A stretch of 64,000 nt of DNA, taken from the NCBI GenBank assembly GCA_052161605.1, contig CP197409.1. One strand, given 5' to 3'. A program made the translations under genes and the position numbers. Position 1 is the stretch's first letter. Each line of letters opens with the position of its first letter. Of this stretch, positions 45,307-54,091 are shown one piece after another. The notes below the pieces were generated by a model. It was not told the DNA's origin. It searched no databases and saw only the letters and a program-made list of their open reading frames with translations. The DNA comes from JBKCUI01 sp052161605. Lineage in GTDB: Bacteria > Planctomycetota > Planctomycetia > Pirellulales > Pirellulaceae.

Positions 45307-46563
45307 CTAGTTCCCCAAATCCAATGCGATCCAAGCCGATTCCGATTTCATGATCAGCGTTGAGCCTTCGTATGCGGGAATTGCCCGATAGACTCCCTTT
45401 GGCAAAGTTGTTTCCCAAAGTACACGATGCTGCGTCGGATCAGGCGTGATCGCTTTAAGCGAACCATCGACGCCCGCGATGAGGATCTTATCTCCAATAA
45501 CAATACTGTGAGAAATGGTGAAGCCGGTTTGTTCCCAAGCCACTGTCCAGTCCTTCGTAGCGATACACTTGTAGCTGCCGTTATTAAAATCCTCCCGGCC
45601 GTCGCAGCCGTAGATATAATCACCGAGTTGCACCGGAGTCGCATATTGGCTACTCAGGATCTCTCCAAAGTTCATGATGCGTACATTGGTTTCATCCGCT
45701 TCGATAACGACATTGCCAACATCGTAAGCAGCGGTCAAAAGGAAACGCCCCTCGGTGAGTCGCAAAGGTGTCGCGGCAACGACAGATTGGGAGCGTCTGC
45801 CGAAAGGTAATTTCCACAGCTCTTTCCCTTCCGCCACAGTAAGCCCATACACGGTCGTGCGAGTCGGGACGATAGCCACGTCGGACTTGGTGGCAGATGC
45901 TAGGATAGGGGACGCGTAGCTGGCTTCTTCTTTGGTGACACTCCACAGGGTTTCACCATTGGCCAGGGACAAGCACACGATTCCTCCCTTGCGTCCTCCT
46001 ACAACGACGATAACTCGGTCGTTCACCACTAGCGGCGTTGAGCCAACTCCAAAGAAGCCTTCCTCGGCTTGATACTCTTCCAAAAGCTTTCTGCTCCAAC
46101 GTGTTTTGCCAGTAGCTCGATCGAGGCAGTGTGCTTCTCCGCCAGAATCATAGAGGACGATTCCATCCTCGGTAATGGTCGGAACACATCTGGGGCCTTT
46201 ATCAGCATCCATTCCCCCAAAGAACATCGTCGGCAGAGTTTGATTCCAAATCTCTTTACCAGTGAAGAGATCCACGAGCCGAACCCGATTCTCTCTGCCT
46301 TTGCGATCGAAAAGGCAAACTTGGTTTCCAGCGATACTAGCCCCCGCGTAGCCTTGTCCTGCTGGCAACTCCCATTGGATCTTAGGAGTGCCCGTTATCT
46401 TTTCGCTAAGAGTCGATTTCTCGGACGCTCGACCATCGCGTTGAGAGCCGAGCAAGCCAGGCCAATCGCAGTATCCCTGGGATATTCCCAGAAGGGGCGC
46501 GGCTAAAATGGCCAGCCATCGAATGGCTATAGCTCGGTTAGCAAGCAAGCAGGATGATTTCAT
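45307..46563 (-). CDS. Exported PQQ-like beta-propeller protein
   Basis: 418 aa from MKSSCLLANRAIAIRWLAIL, chosen because it begins a signal peptide 7 bp after the upstream gene stop. The rest consists of repeated blades with the PQQ-type W-x-x-x pattern (VDLFTGKEIWNQTLP, CLDRATGKTRWSRKL, LSLANGETLWSVTKE, AITPDPTQHRVLWET). It is probably an eight-bladed propeller in the periplasm. Such proteins may act as assembly platforms (BamB-like) or dehydrogenase relatives; no catalytic residues are apparent. It is part of a minus-strand pair with the DUF4159 gene. Confidence 0.88.
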   Translation of the reverse strand: MKSSCLLANRAIAIRWLAILAAPLLGISQGYCDWPGLLGSQRDGRASEKSTLSEKITGTPKIQWELPAGQGYAGASIAGNQVCLFDRKGRENRVRLVDLFTGKEIWNQTLPTMFFGGMDADKGPRCVPTITEDGIVLYDSGGEAHCLDRATGKTRWSRKLLEEYQAEEGFFGVGSTPLVVNDRVIVVVGGRKGGIVCLSLANGETLWSVTKEEASYASPILASATKSDVAIVPTRTTVYGLTVAEGKELWKLPFGRRSQSVVAATPLRLTEGRFLLTAAYDVGNVVIEADETNVRIMNFGEILSSQYATPVQLGDYIYGCDGREDFNNGSYKCIATKDWTVAWEQTGFTISHSIVIGDKILIAGVDGSLKAITPDPTQHRVLWETTLPKGVYRAIPAYEGSTLIMKSESAWIALDLGN

Positions 46564-46570
46564 TTTTTGC

Positions 46571-48907
46571 TCAGTTGGATAGGCCGTAGAGGACCATGTT
46601 GATTGCAATCTTAAATGCGTCGTCACGAACGTAGCCTTTGCATTGCATCGAATGTTTGGATTCCATCGCACAGCTCAAATCGTTGGGAGAGAACAACGCG
46701 ATAATGCGACCGTTCCATTCTAGCCCTTCGATCTCTGGAGTTCCTTGGCGTTTGGCTCGTCGCAAGTCATTTGCTCCGCTGGAGGGATCGACCAAGGTGA
46801 CATTGGTTATGTCAAAGCCTTCAAAAGCGTCAGGATCTTCCTTGGTCATAAAGGGGTGGTTCGAATCCAGGACAATCCACTTGGCATCGGGCATTGCTTT
46901 TTTAAGTTCCTCGCGAACCGATTTAGAAAATTCACCTGATGCACATATCGAATCGCCGAGAACGAACCCGCCGGTTTCGAAGTGTCGCCTAAGCCCTCGT
47001 CGTTCGGCTTCACTGAGAGTAAAAGCGGTGCGTCCATGAATGTAGAGAAGTGGAAATTTTTCGAGCTCCGGATCTGCTAACGAGATGAGGGGCGTTTCAA
47101 GGTCGACCAGCGAACGAGTCTTTTCTCGATAGACGCTTAGCATCGTGACAACCGCTCGCGATGCGTCATCAGCACCTCCCGAATGCATGATCTTAGCGAT
47201 CTTCAACGTACCTCGATTCAGAGACTGGGTGTTGGTAGGAACCTGAACGAGTTCGAGGGAGTCGAGTTTCTCCTTTAGCTCGCGGCCGGTTGCGTAAGCA
47301 ATCACGTTAACCCCGATTTTTACCGCGTTGTCGATATCCTTTTTGACCCGCCCGGTGATGGCCTGGGATGGTCCCCAAGGACGAGCCAATTCCCAGCGGC
47401 ATGACAAACTGATGGGAGAATAAATGACACTCGTTCGGCAGCAAGCGTCGAGGCCATACAGCCAAAACCCTTCAGGCATAGCACTGGGATCGATCGTGGC
47501 TTCGGCATTCCATACTGCATGCGTCGGAGGTAGTTTGGTCAACGGTCGGTCAAAGATCTTCTCCATCTCCGCGCGGAACGATTTATCAAAGGCTTCTCCA
47601 TCGCAACCATCTCCGTTGCAGGCTTCTGCGAAAATGATGTTCCCTTGCTCGACGTAGCTCTTGAGTAGCTTTCGCTGTGGCTCGGTAAGCCGGAAAGCTT
47701 TTGAGCCACTGATGAAGAGAACAGGTGTTTCAGCAAGGGTCGGGAGCGTTGCACGTTCGATATTGATCGACTGCCAAGCCAGTTCCCGCTTCCAGACTTT
47801 CTCAATTTGTCCGGTTAAGTTCTGTACAGAACGACGATGGAGTTGCCAATCTCTACCGTTTCCGTGCTCCAAGTGCCCGATCACAACTTGTCGCTTGCCT
47901 TTGGCAAGGAACAAAAGTGCCATGGCTGTGCTGATGTGTTCGAGTTCAATGCCGGATCCACGGATTTTTCCGCTTTCGTCCTGGATCTTTAGCAAGTGCT
48001 CGGCTCCGGCGCGATACCAATCAATTCCACCGATGAACCGCTGGCCAGTGAGCCGCCCGACTCTTTCCAGTGCGTAGAGATAATACATGGCCCACGCCCC
48101 TTCTCCGCCAGGATTCGATGAGACGGAAAAAGACCTCGCCAACCATTGCATTCCTAGCTCAACCGGATCGACCTCTTGGGCAGAATTACCACAGCACTGT
48201 AACTGGTCCCCCGAGATTCGTGCATCCACTCCCTCTGCTGCATCGCGTAGGATTAGCATGGATGCGATTCCTGCACAAGTCATGGAACCTGAAACACCCC
48301 GCGTATTGCGATAACCCCAGCCTGAGCCCAGATGGGTGTTTCGCCAATAAGCGAGCCCTTTTCGAACGCTATCAGGAGGGATCTCAACTCCTAATTTGCT
48401 AGCCTCCCAAAGTGCAAGTACGGCGAACTGGGCATTAGATTCGTCCGAGGGGATTCGATTCGACGGTCTGTATCCCCACCCGCCATCGCTATTCTGTAGA
48501 TCCAGTAACAACTTGACATCATTCTCGATGATCCCCATGTCTCGAGCCGGTTCGGCGAGGCAGAACACCATGCAATGAACTGCTATCTCATAGGTATGCT
48601 GAGGTGTGGTGCGTCTCAGAAGCCGGAGGGTCTTCTGAATACGAGGATCGGATGGTTTTTCACCGGCATTGAGCAGTGCAAGTGTTACCATCGCCGTTGC
48701 GCCCGAGCCATAGTCGTCAAAGCCTGACCAGCTCCCGTTAGCTCGCTGCTCGCGATATAGAAAAGCGATGCACTTACGAATCGCGTTCTCAACTCTAGCG
48801 GGAGTAGGACCGCCGGCCCCTTGAGCATGTAAGGAGCCGCCTCCCAGGAAGGAACATGCAACCATGCTCGCCAGCACCAGCAGACTCAATAAGCGTGAGG
48901 CTAACAT
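46571..48907 (-). CDS. Exported DUF4159 protein with prenyltransferase/squalene-oxidase-like repeats
   Basis: 778 aa. A signal peptide (LLSLLVLASMVACSFLGGGS) is followed by alpha-toroid repeats (FLYREQRANGSWSGFDDYGS; LLDLQNSDGGWGYRPSNRIP; LAYWRNTHLGSGWGYRNTRG) in residues about 40-340. The C-terminal half is two DUF4159-like domains with ThuA/GATase-like character (TPVLFISGSKAFRLTEPQ; FPLLYIHGRTAFTLSEAE; GGFVLGDSICASGEF). This combination is common in Planctomycetes. Its function is unknown; binding or sensing of a hydrophobic or peptide ligand in the periplasm is possible. It is followed after 7 bp by the propeller gene. Confidence 0.88.
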   Translation of the reverse strand: MLASRLLSLLVLASMVACSFLGGGSLHAQGAGGPTPARVENAIRKCIAFLYREQRANGSWSGFDDYGSGATAMVTLALLNAGEKPSDPRIQKTLRLLRRTTPQHTYEIAVHCMVFCLAEPARDMGIIENDVKLLLDLQNSDGGWGYRPSNRIPSDESNAQFAVLALWEASKLGVEIPPDSVRKGLAYWRNTHLGSGWGYRNTRGVSGSMTCAGIASMLILRDAAEGVDARISGDQLQCCGNSAQEVDPVELGMQWLARSFSVSSNPGGEGAWAMYYLYALERVGRLTGQRFIGGIDWYRAGAEHLLKIQDESGKIRGSGIELEHISTAMALLFLAKGKRQVVIGHLEHGNGRDWQLHRRSVQNLTGQIEKVWKRELAWQSINIERATLPTLAETPVLFISGSKAFRLTEPQRKLLKSYVEQGNIIFAEACNGDGCDGEAFDKSFRAEMEKIFDRPLTKLPPTHAVWNAEATIDPSAMPEGFWLYGLDACCRTSVIYSPISLSCRWELARPWGPSQAITGRVKKDIDNAVKIGVNVIAYATGRELKEKLDSLELVQVPTNTQSLNRGTLKIAKIMHSGGADDASRAVVTMLSVYREKTRSLVDLETPLISLADPELEKFPLLYIHGRTAFTLSEAERRGLRRHFETGGFVLGDSICASGEFSKSVREELKKAMPDAKWIVLDSNHPFMTKEDPDAFEGFDITNVTLVDPSSGANDLRRAKRQGTPEIEGLEWNGRIIALFSPNDLSCAMESKHSMQCKGYVRDDAFKIAINMVLYGLSN

Positions 48908-48937
48908 TCCGTTCTCCCTTGGATCTATAGGTTGCCG

Positions 48938-49996
48938 CTATTTTATCAGGTATCGGACACGATCTTCTGTAACAGGAGCAATGATACCTCGTTCGGTAAC
49001 GATCGCTGTAATCAATTCGGCTGGGGTCACATCAAACGCTGGATTATACACCGCGATCCCGTCAGGAGCGGTTTGCCGCCCAAAGGCATTCGTGATTTCC
49101 TCGCCCTTGCGTTGTTCGATCGGAATCTGGCTTCCCTCTACAATTGACAAATCGAATGTACTCGTTGGAGCAGCGACGTAAAAAGGAATTCCGTGAAACT
49201 TCGCCAAAACCGCTAGCCCGTATGTGCCGATTTTGTTGGCTGTATCGCCGCGAGCTGTAATGCGATCGGCCCCAACAATGACCGCTTGCACTCGTCCCTC
49301 GCGCATGACTTGGGCGGCCATGGAGTCACATATCAACGTACAAGGAATATCTCTTTGCTGGAGCTCCCAAGCCGTCAAACGAGCACCTTGTAGCAACGGC
49401 CGTGTCTCGTCCGCATATACCTGTAACGTTTTTCCGCGATCTTGAGCCGTGAAGATGGCCGATAAAGCGGTCCCATATTCGGAGGTCGCCAGGCCACCGG
49501 TATTGCAGTGGGTGAGGACACCGGTAACTCCCTCTAGCAGATCGGCACCATACTCGCCAATCGTATGGCACATGCGACGATCTTCGTCGTGAATCACCAA
49601 CGCTTCACGCAGAAGTGCTCGAACTAGCTCATCGGAATTGGCAACGTTTGGGTTCCGCTTTAATACCGATCGCATCCGATCGAGAGCCCAAAACAAATTG
49701 ACTGCGGTTGGCCGACTGGTTGCTAAGGTCTCGCAATCGGCTGCAATCTGAGCGATCGCATCTGGAACCGACAACCCCCTCGCTTTTTGAGCACTGATAA
49801 CCACCCCGTAAGCGGCCGCGATCCCAATAGCTGGTGCTCCGCGAACTCGCAGTGAGACGATGGCTTCAAAGAGTTGCTCGATGGTCTCAATCGCTAAGAC
49901 ATGGACTTCCAGTGGGAGTCGAGTTTGGTCAAGCAACTCAAGATGCCCGTCGATGTCCCCGGTCCAACAAATCGATTGAACGGGAACTAAACTCAT
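48938..49996 (-). CDS. mtnA: MtnA, S-methyl-5-thioribose-1-phosphate isomerase
   Basis: 352 aa, full length. Diagnostic segments are AIVSLRVRGAPAIGIAAAYG, LTHCNTGGLATSEYGTALS (catalytic Cys), VIVGADRITARGDTANKIGT (catalytic Asp) and GIPFYVAAPTSTFDL. The enzyme converts methylthioribose-1-phosphate to methylthioribulose-1-phosphate in methionine salvage. Its start overlaps the stop of the upstream response-regulator gene (ATGA), an unusual partner. The eIF2B-alpha-like fold also occurs in ribose-1,5-bisphosphate isomerases, but the motifs favour MtnA. Confidence 0.94.
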   Translation of the reverse strand: MSLVPVQSICWTGDIDGHLELLDQTRLPLEVHVLAIETIEQLFEAIVSLRVRGAPAIGIAAAYGVVISAQKARGLSVPDAIAQIAADCETLATSRPTAVNLFWALDRMRSVLKRNPNVANSDELVRALLREALVIHDEDRRMCHTIGEYGADLLEGVTGVLTHCNTGGLATSEYGTALSAIFTAQDRGKTLQVYADETRPLLQGARLTAWELQQRDIPCTLICDSMAAQVMREGRVQAVIVGADRITARGDTANKIGTYGLAVLAKFHGIPFYVAAPTSTFDLSIVEGSQIPIEQRKGEEITNAFGRQTAPDGIAVYNPAFDVTPAELITAIVTERGIIAPVTEDRVRYLIK

Positions 49997-50433
49997 GAGG
50001 CAGACTCGTCCTGTGGAGAATCGGGATCGGGAAATGGAGTGTTGAGCAAGGCCTTGGCGCTAGCAACCAATTTGTCCATGGCAAATGGCTTGTGGATGTA
50101 GTCATCGGCCCCCAGCATTCTTGCATAAGCTTGATGCCTTTCTCCCTCATTGCCGGTCACCATGATGACTCGAATGCCATCACGTTTGGTTCTGCGCAAA
50201 TGCTCGAGCACCAAGAAGCCGCTTCTGCCGGGCATCATCATGTCCAGCACCATCAAGTCGGGCTTGATATGGTCGACCGCTTCGACCCCTTGGTCACCAT
50301 CGGGAACGTGTGTAACCTCGAATCCCAATCCCTCGAGGGCGTATTTTACAGGATCGGCGACCTCGTAATCATCGTCGACGATTAATACGCGGGGCACGCG
50401 GTTTTCAGATTGCCAAGCTGGTTCAATCGGCAT
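49993..50433 (-). CDS. Single-domain response regulator
   Basis: 146 aa from MPIEPAWQSENRVPRVLIVD; an upstream ATG at 50502 gives an extra 23 residues without domain content. The receiver domain is complete: acidic pocket DDD (20-22), phospho-acceptor Asp64 (LMVLDMMMPGRSGF), Thr in VIMVTGN and Lys in YIHKPF. There is no output domain, so it probably signals by protein-protein contact (CheY/Spo0F-like). Its stop overlaps mtnA, indicating coupled translation. No histidine kinase is near. Confidence 0.93.
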   Translation of the reverse strand: MPIEPAWQSENRVPRVLIVDDDYEVADPVKYALEGLGFEVTHVPDGDQGVEAVDHIKPDLMVLDMMMPGRSGFLVLEHLRRTKRDGIRVIMVTGNEGERHQAYARMLGADDYIHKPFAMDKLVASAKALLNTPFPDPDSPQDESAS

Positions 50434-50671
50434 TTTTGCAGCAGTCGCAAGGGAGCAAATTCGGTGGGTAAAAGAAATCGCACGGCAGGCAAATGCGTGC
50501 ATTTCTACAACGTTGTTATACCAAGGGGATTAGGAGTACGAAACCTTTCTTCCGAACCCGAACCGTTCTTGCAGGAAAATTTGGGATTTGCTACCAGTTT
50601 AGCTAAAAGACGATCAACAATTTTCTGCATAAAACTCACCTTTGGTTCGCCAAAAGATCACCGGAAACTTC

Positions 50672-52042
50672 GTGGCCCCCAAGCGAATTCGGAAAAAACG
50701 ATTTCTGCACGAATCGACGCAACGACGGTTGTGCCGAGCCGCTGTTTTCTTGTTCGGAGTTCTCCCCCTTTTCCTAACGCTAGCATTCCTCATCGTTTCC
50801 AAAACCTCTTGGTACCAGTGGGAGCGAGCAGCAGCGTGGCGAGAAAGAATACGCAACAACCTGGGGCTCGATGTTGATTTCTCCTCCATTAAGCCCCTGT
50901 CGCCTCAACGGTTTGAAATCCACGAGCTGGTTTGCTTTCACCCAGAAACCCGCTCCCCGATCCTGCGATCGGAACGGGTCGAAGGATTGATGACCACAAA
51001 GGGCTGGGCCATCACATTGCATGGGGCTGAGCTGGAGCAGAACCAAGCTGACTTGGCAGTCCGAATCATTCACGACTCCTTTTTATGTCGACCGCATAAT
51101 GCGGTCCGTTTGCTAAAGCTCTCTGTCCCGGAACTGGTGTTGCAAAATACATCATCGCTCTCCCTTTCTTCGGAGCCCCGATACTTGCCGAATCGATTGT
51201 ACCGAGTCGAAGCCGAATACAGCCCTTCCATGCAAACCTCGGATCTCAAGCTGCGATTCGCACTTACCCCCACCTCCGAAATTGAGCCGATCGCGGTTCA
51301 TATTCGCAGGCAACATAGCGATCAAATTCCCGTTACAGACTGGGCCGTACATACGGGCAAATCCCCGTTTCCATGTTCTATCCTTTATCCGTTTCTGCCA
51401 AACCTCGAGTCACTGGGCGAATTGGCTAGTTTCACAGGCAAAGCCGATTACTCCTCGACCGGTTCTCAATGGAGTCTGTCAGGCGTTTTCGAGAACTTAG
51501 ATTGGGAACGATTCGGCAAGGATATTGGATCGCCCTTGCTTGGTAAGGGAACGTTGCTCGTCTCTAGCGCCAAGATCAAGAATCAGCGACTCGAGTCCTT
51601 CGAGGGAGAGATTCGTGGCGGAAGTCAGGTGAATTTCAACTGGCTTCGATATGCCCCGATCCAATTGCACGCCCCTCACAAGTTCGCGGTTGATGACCGA
51701 TCGCATCTACCGGTCAACGATCTCAAGCTCCTCGTCCGTATCGACTCGCTGGGTATTCATTGTCGAGGCGGCTTGAGTGAAGAGCAAGATGGATTCCGGC
51801 TCACCGGCTTGATAGATCAACGTGAGGTCTACGCTGCGACTCAAACCATTCGCTTTGACAGACTGTTTGATTGGATGGCAAGTCATCGAGTGAACTACGA
51901 ATCCACGGAACTCGCAATAGCCATGAAGGAGCGATTGCAATCGAGCTTGGCTGGCTATCTGCCAATGCCTCATCAACCACTGCTCAGCGGCCCAAGCAGT
52001 CGAGTGGCCGCTCCGCTTTTGGATCAGTCTATGCAGCGTTAG
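50672..52042 (+). CDS. Hypothetical AsmA-like envelope protein
   Basis: About 456 aa from GTG 50672 (MAPKRIRKKRFLHE); a TTG at 50642 is also possible and no ATG is available. One N-terminal membrane anchor (AVFLFGVLPLFLTLAFLIVS) leads into a beta-rich body that reads like AsmA/DUF3971 repeats (LDVDFSSIKPLSPQRFEIHE; LRSERVEGLMTTKGWAITL; SLSGVFENLDWERFG). It would span or sit in the periplasm and might take part in lipid transport or outer-membrane homeostasis. The match is by pattern only. Confidence 0.65.
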   Translation: MAPKRIRKKRFLHESTQRRLCRAAVFLFGVLPLFLTLAFLIVSKTSWYQWERAAAWRERIRNNLGLDVDFSSIKPLSPQRFEIHELVCFHPETRSPILRSERVEGLMTTKGWAITLHGAELEQNQADLAVRIIHDSFLCRPHNAVRLLKLSVPELVLQNTSSLSLSSEPRYLPNRLYRVEAEYSPSMQTSDLKLRFALTPTSEIEPIAVHIRRQHSDQIPVTDWAVHTGKSPFPCSILYPFLPNLESLGELASFTGKADYSSTGSQWSLSGVFENLDWERFGKDIGSPLLGKGTLLVSSAKIKNQRLESFEGEIRGGSQVNFNWLRYAPIQLHAPHKFAVDDRSHLPVNDLKLLVRIDSLGIHCRGGLSEEQDGFRLTGLIDQREVYAATQTIRFDRLFDWMASHRVNYESTELAIAMKERLQSSLAGYLPMPHQPLLSGPSSRVAAPLLDQSMQR

Positions 52043-52191
52043 GCCAAAACTGTGGCCATCTAGCCTCGGGAATGATAGCTGAGGCCCTGCGCAGCTGCTA
52101 AAGCGTTATACTGATTGGGCGATATCCTGACTTTGAAATTGTAGATCCTCTAGTCTTCCGGTTACCCGAATCCAATCCAGTGAGTACCATT

Positions 52192-53085
52192 ATGAACCTT
52201 ACGAATCGACGTGGCTTACTCAAGACGTTCGGTCTTGCCATGTGTGCATTCGGTGCACGTCCTTGTTTTTCGGCCGGTCTAGCAGCCAACAAGAAAACGT
52301 TGCTTCGGTTGAGCTTGGCCGCATACTCAGTTCGTGATCTGCTCACGGATAGCAAAAGTGGCTGGGATCTATTCCGTTTCGTCGAGTACTGCCGTGAGCT
52401 TGGGGTCTCTGGTGCGGAACTGACAAGCTACTACTTTCCCAAGGATATTACCGCAGAGTACCTGATCGATCTCAAGCAGCATTGCCATCGACAAGGTGTT
52501 TCCATTTCTGGTGGTGCTATTCGTAACGACTTTTGCACAGCTGATCCAAAGCGACTTCAAAACGACATCGACCACACCAAGCGATGGATCGACCATTACG
52601 CAATACTGGGTGCTCCGGTGATTCGTATTTTTGCGGGAGATCAACCGAGTGGCGAATCGTGGGAGGATACGATATCGCGTTGTGCAGCGGCCTGTCGAGA
52701 GGTTGCCGAGTATGCTCAAGCCAAGGGGCTTTTTCTTGGGTTGGAGAATCATGGCGGAGTCACAGCCAAGGCGACGGGGTTGCTGGATATTCTCAAGCGG
52801 GTTCCGAATAAGAACTTCGGTGTCAACTTTGACTCAGGCAACTTCCGTTCGACCAATGAGCCGTATCAAGAGTTAGCATCGATTGCACCTCATACTGTTA
52901 ATGCACAAATCAAGGTTTCGATTGCTCCTCTTGGAAAACCTGAGCCAACCGATTTAGAGCGAGTGATTCAGATCCTGCGAGACGCCAACTACTCCGGCTG
53001 GGTTGCTCTGGAATACGAAGAAAAAGAACCCGCATTGGAAGCGATCCCACAATGGATCGAGAAGCTCAAACCATTGGTTAATTGA
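52192..53085 (+). CDS. Sugar phosphate isomerase/epimerase-like TIM barrel, exported
   Basis: 297 aa from ATG 52192; GTG at 52180 adds four residues. A twin-arginine-like leader (NRRGLLKTFGLAMCAFG) is followed by the AP-endonuclease-2/xylose-isomerase-like barrel: LSLAAYSVRDLL, APVIRIFAGDQPSGESW, GLFLGLENHGGVTAKATG (metal Glu and His), FGVNFDSGNFR (Asp) and GWVALEYEEKEPA (Glu). The metal site appears complete. Substrate is unknown; exported members are frequent in Planctomycetes and are assumed to act on sugars or inositols. Confidence 0.88.
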   Translation: MNLTNRRGLLKTFGLAMCAFGARPCFSAGLAANKKTLLRLSLAAYSVRDLLTDSKSGWDLFRFVEYCRELGVSGAELTSYYFPKDITAEYLIDLKQHCHRQGVSISGGAIRNDFCTADPKRLQNDIDHTKRWIDHYAILGAPVIRIFAGDQPSGESWEDTISRCAAACREVAEYAQAKGLFLGLENHGGVTAKATGLLDILKRVPNKNFGVNFDSGNFRSTNEPYQELASIAPHTVNAQIKVSIAPLGKPEPTDLERVIQILRDANYSGWVALEYEEKEPALEAIPQWIEKLKPLVN

Positions 53086-53134
53086 AGCTAAGTCAGCTGA
53101 AATTGCACAAGTAAGCAATGAAACGGATGCGCTA

Positions 53135-54091
53135 CTAGTCGCTATACGGGCCTAAAAATCTTACGCCATTGAAGTGAATCAAATGTGATGGCGCGTCTGC
53201 AACCCACACCTCGGTCTCCCAGGCGATGTCTCCCAGGTAGCGACTCATTGTCCTGCGATTAGGGAAAGCGGTGACATACACCAAACCTGCTGTCGAATGA
53301 ACAAATAGCTTGGCAAGTTCCGCGTGCCTCTTTCCATCGACAGGACCGTGACTTGTAACCGATTCGATCAACAGCAGCCAATTCCTTGCCGTGTAGTGAA
53401 GTACTACGTCTGGCATCTTTCCATGAGCTCCAATATCAATGCCCAGGCTAGAAAGTGATGGAGCATCAAAGAATCCCCATTTGTTCTCCGTATCTCCAGC
53501 ATAAATCAATTGGCTTCCAGGCGCGAAGCGCGGTGCAAAATCTTCAATAATTGCGCGAATCAATTCGCTGTGTTCGCCTGGGCTAAGAGAGATCTTCTTG
53601 CCGGGCGCGATCTTTACTGGAATACGGTTTTGTTGGCGTTCCTTGGCGTACTTCGCTAGGAGTGTCTCATGCTCGGACTGATAAGTCTTTAACGCATCAT
53701 GCCATTCGGGAGTTCCAAAGGTGCGCAATAATGTTAAAGCTGTTGTCTCAATCTGGTAAACCGCCTTGGGGCTATTTACAGGTCGATCCGATTGATCTGG
53801 GTTATACAGCGCTATGCCTGCGTCGCAAAACTGATGCATCGTTTGCCGCCGAATAGTCTCGCGGGAATTTGGGGCATAATCTTTATCGTAGTTCTCACGA
53901 ATCCATTCCATGATAGGGGTAATTCCAATCAAAGGATTTTCTGCCTTGGACCAGGATTTACCTGGAGTTAGATTCAAAAGCGCTAAAAGGCAGAGTGCAG
54001 AACGTTCGTTTTGTTGAGCACGAGAAAAACCAAGGGAAACGAGAGTTTGTATGGCGGACTTAATATGTCGACTTTTTTTGTTTGCTCTCAT
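53135..54091 (-). CDS. BsuBI/PstI-type restriction endonuclease
   Basis: 318 aa. The C-terminal half matches the BsuBI/PstI family: QLIYAGDTENKWGFFDAPSL, KMPDVVLHYTARNWLLLIES (PD...E-x-S core) and SHGPVDGKRHAELAKLF. The N-terminal region (NPLIGITPIMEWIRENYDKD) is the helical specificity part. Characterised members cut CTGCAG, but recognition here is unproven. Its start overlaps the methyltransferase stop by 4 bp, so expression follows the protective enzyme, a usual type II order. The frame is intact and probably active. Confidence 0.9.
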   Translation of the reverse strand: MRANKKSRHIKSAIQTLVSLGFSRAQQNERSALCLLALLNLTPGKSWSKAENPLIGITPIMEWIRENYDKDYAPNSRETIRRQTMHQFCDAGIALYNPDQSDRPVNSPKAVYQIETTALTLLRTFGTPEWHDALKTYQSEHETLLAKYAKERQQNRIPVKIAPGKKISLSPGEHSELIRAIIEDFAPRFAPGSQLIYAGDTENKWGFFDAPSLSSLGIDIGAHGKMPDVVLHYTARNWLLLIESVTSHGPVDGKRHAELAKLFVHSTAGLVYVTAFPNRRTMSRYLGDIAWETEVWVADAPSHLIHFNGVRFLGPYSD

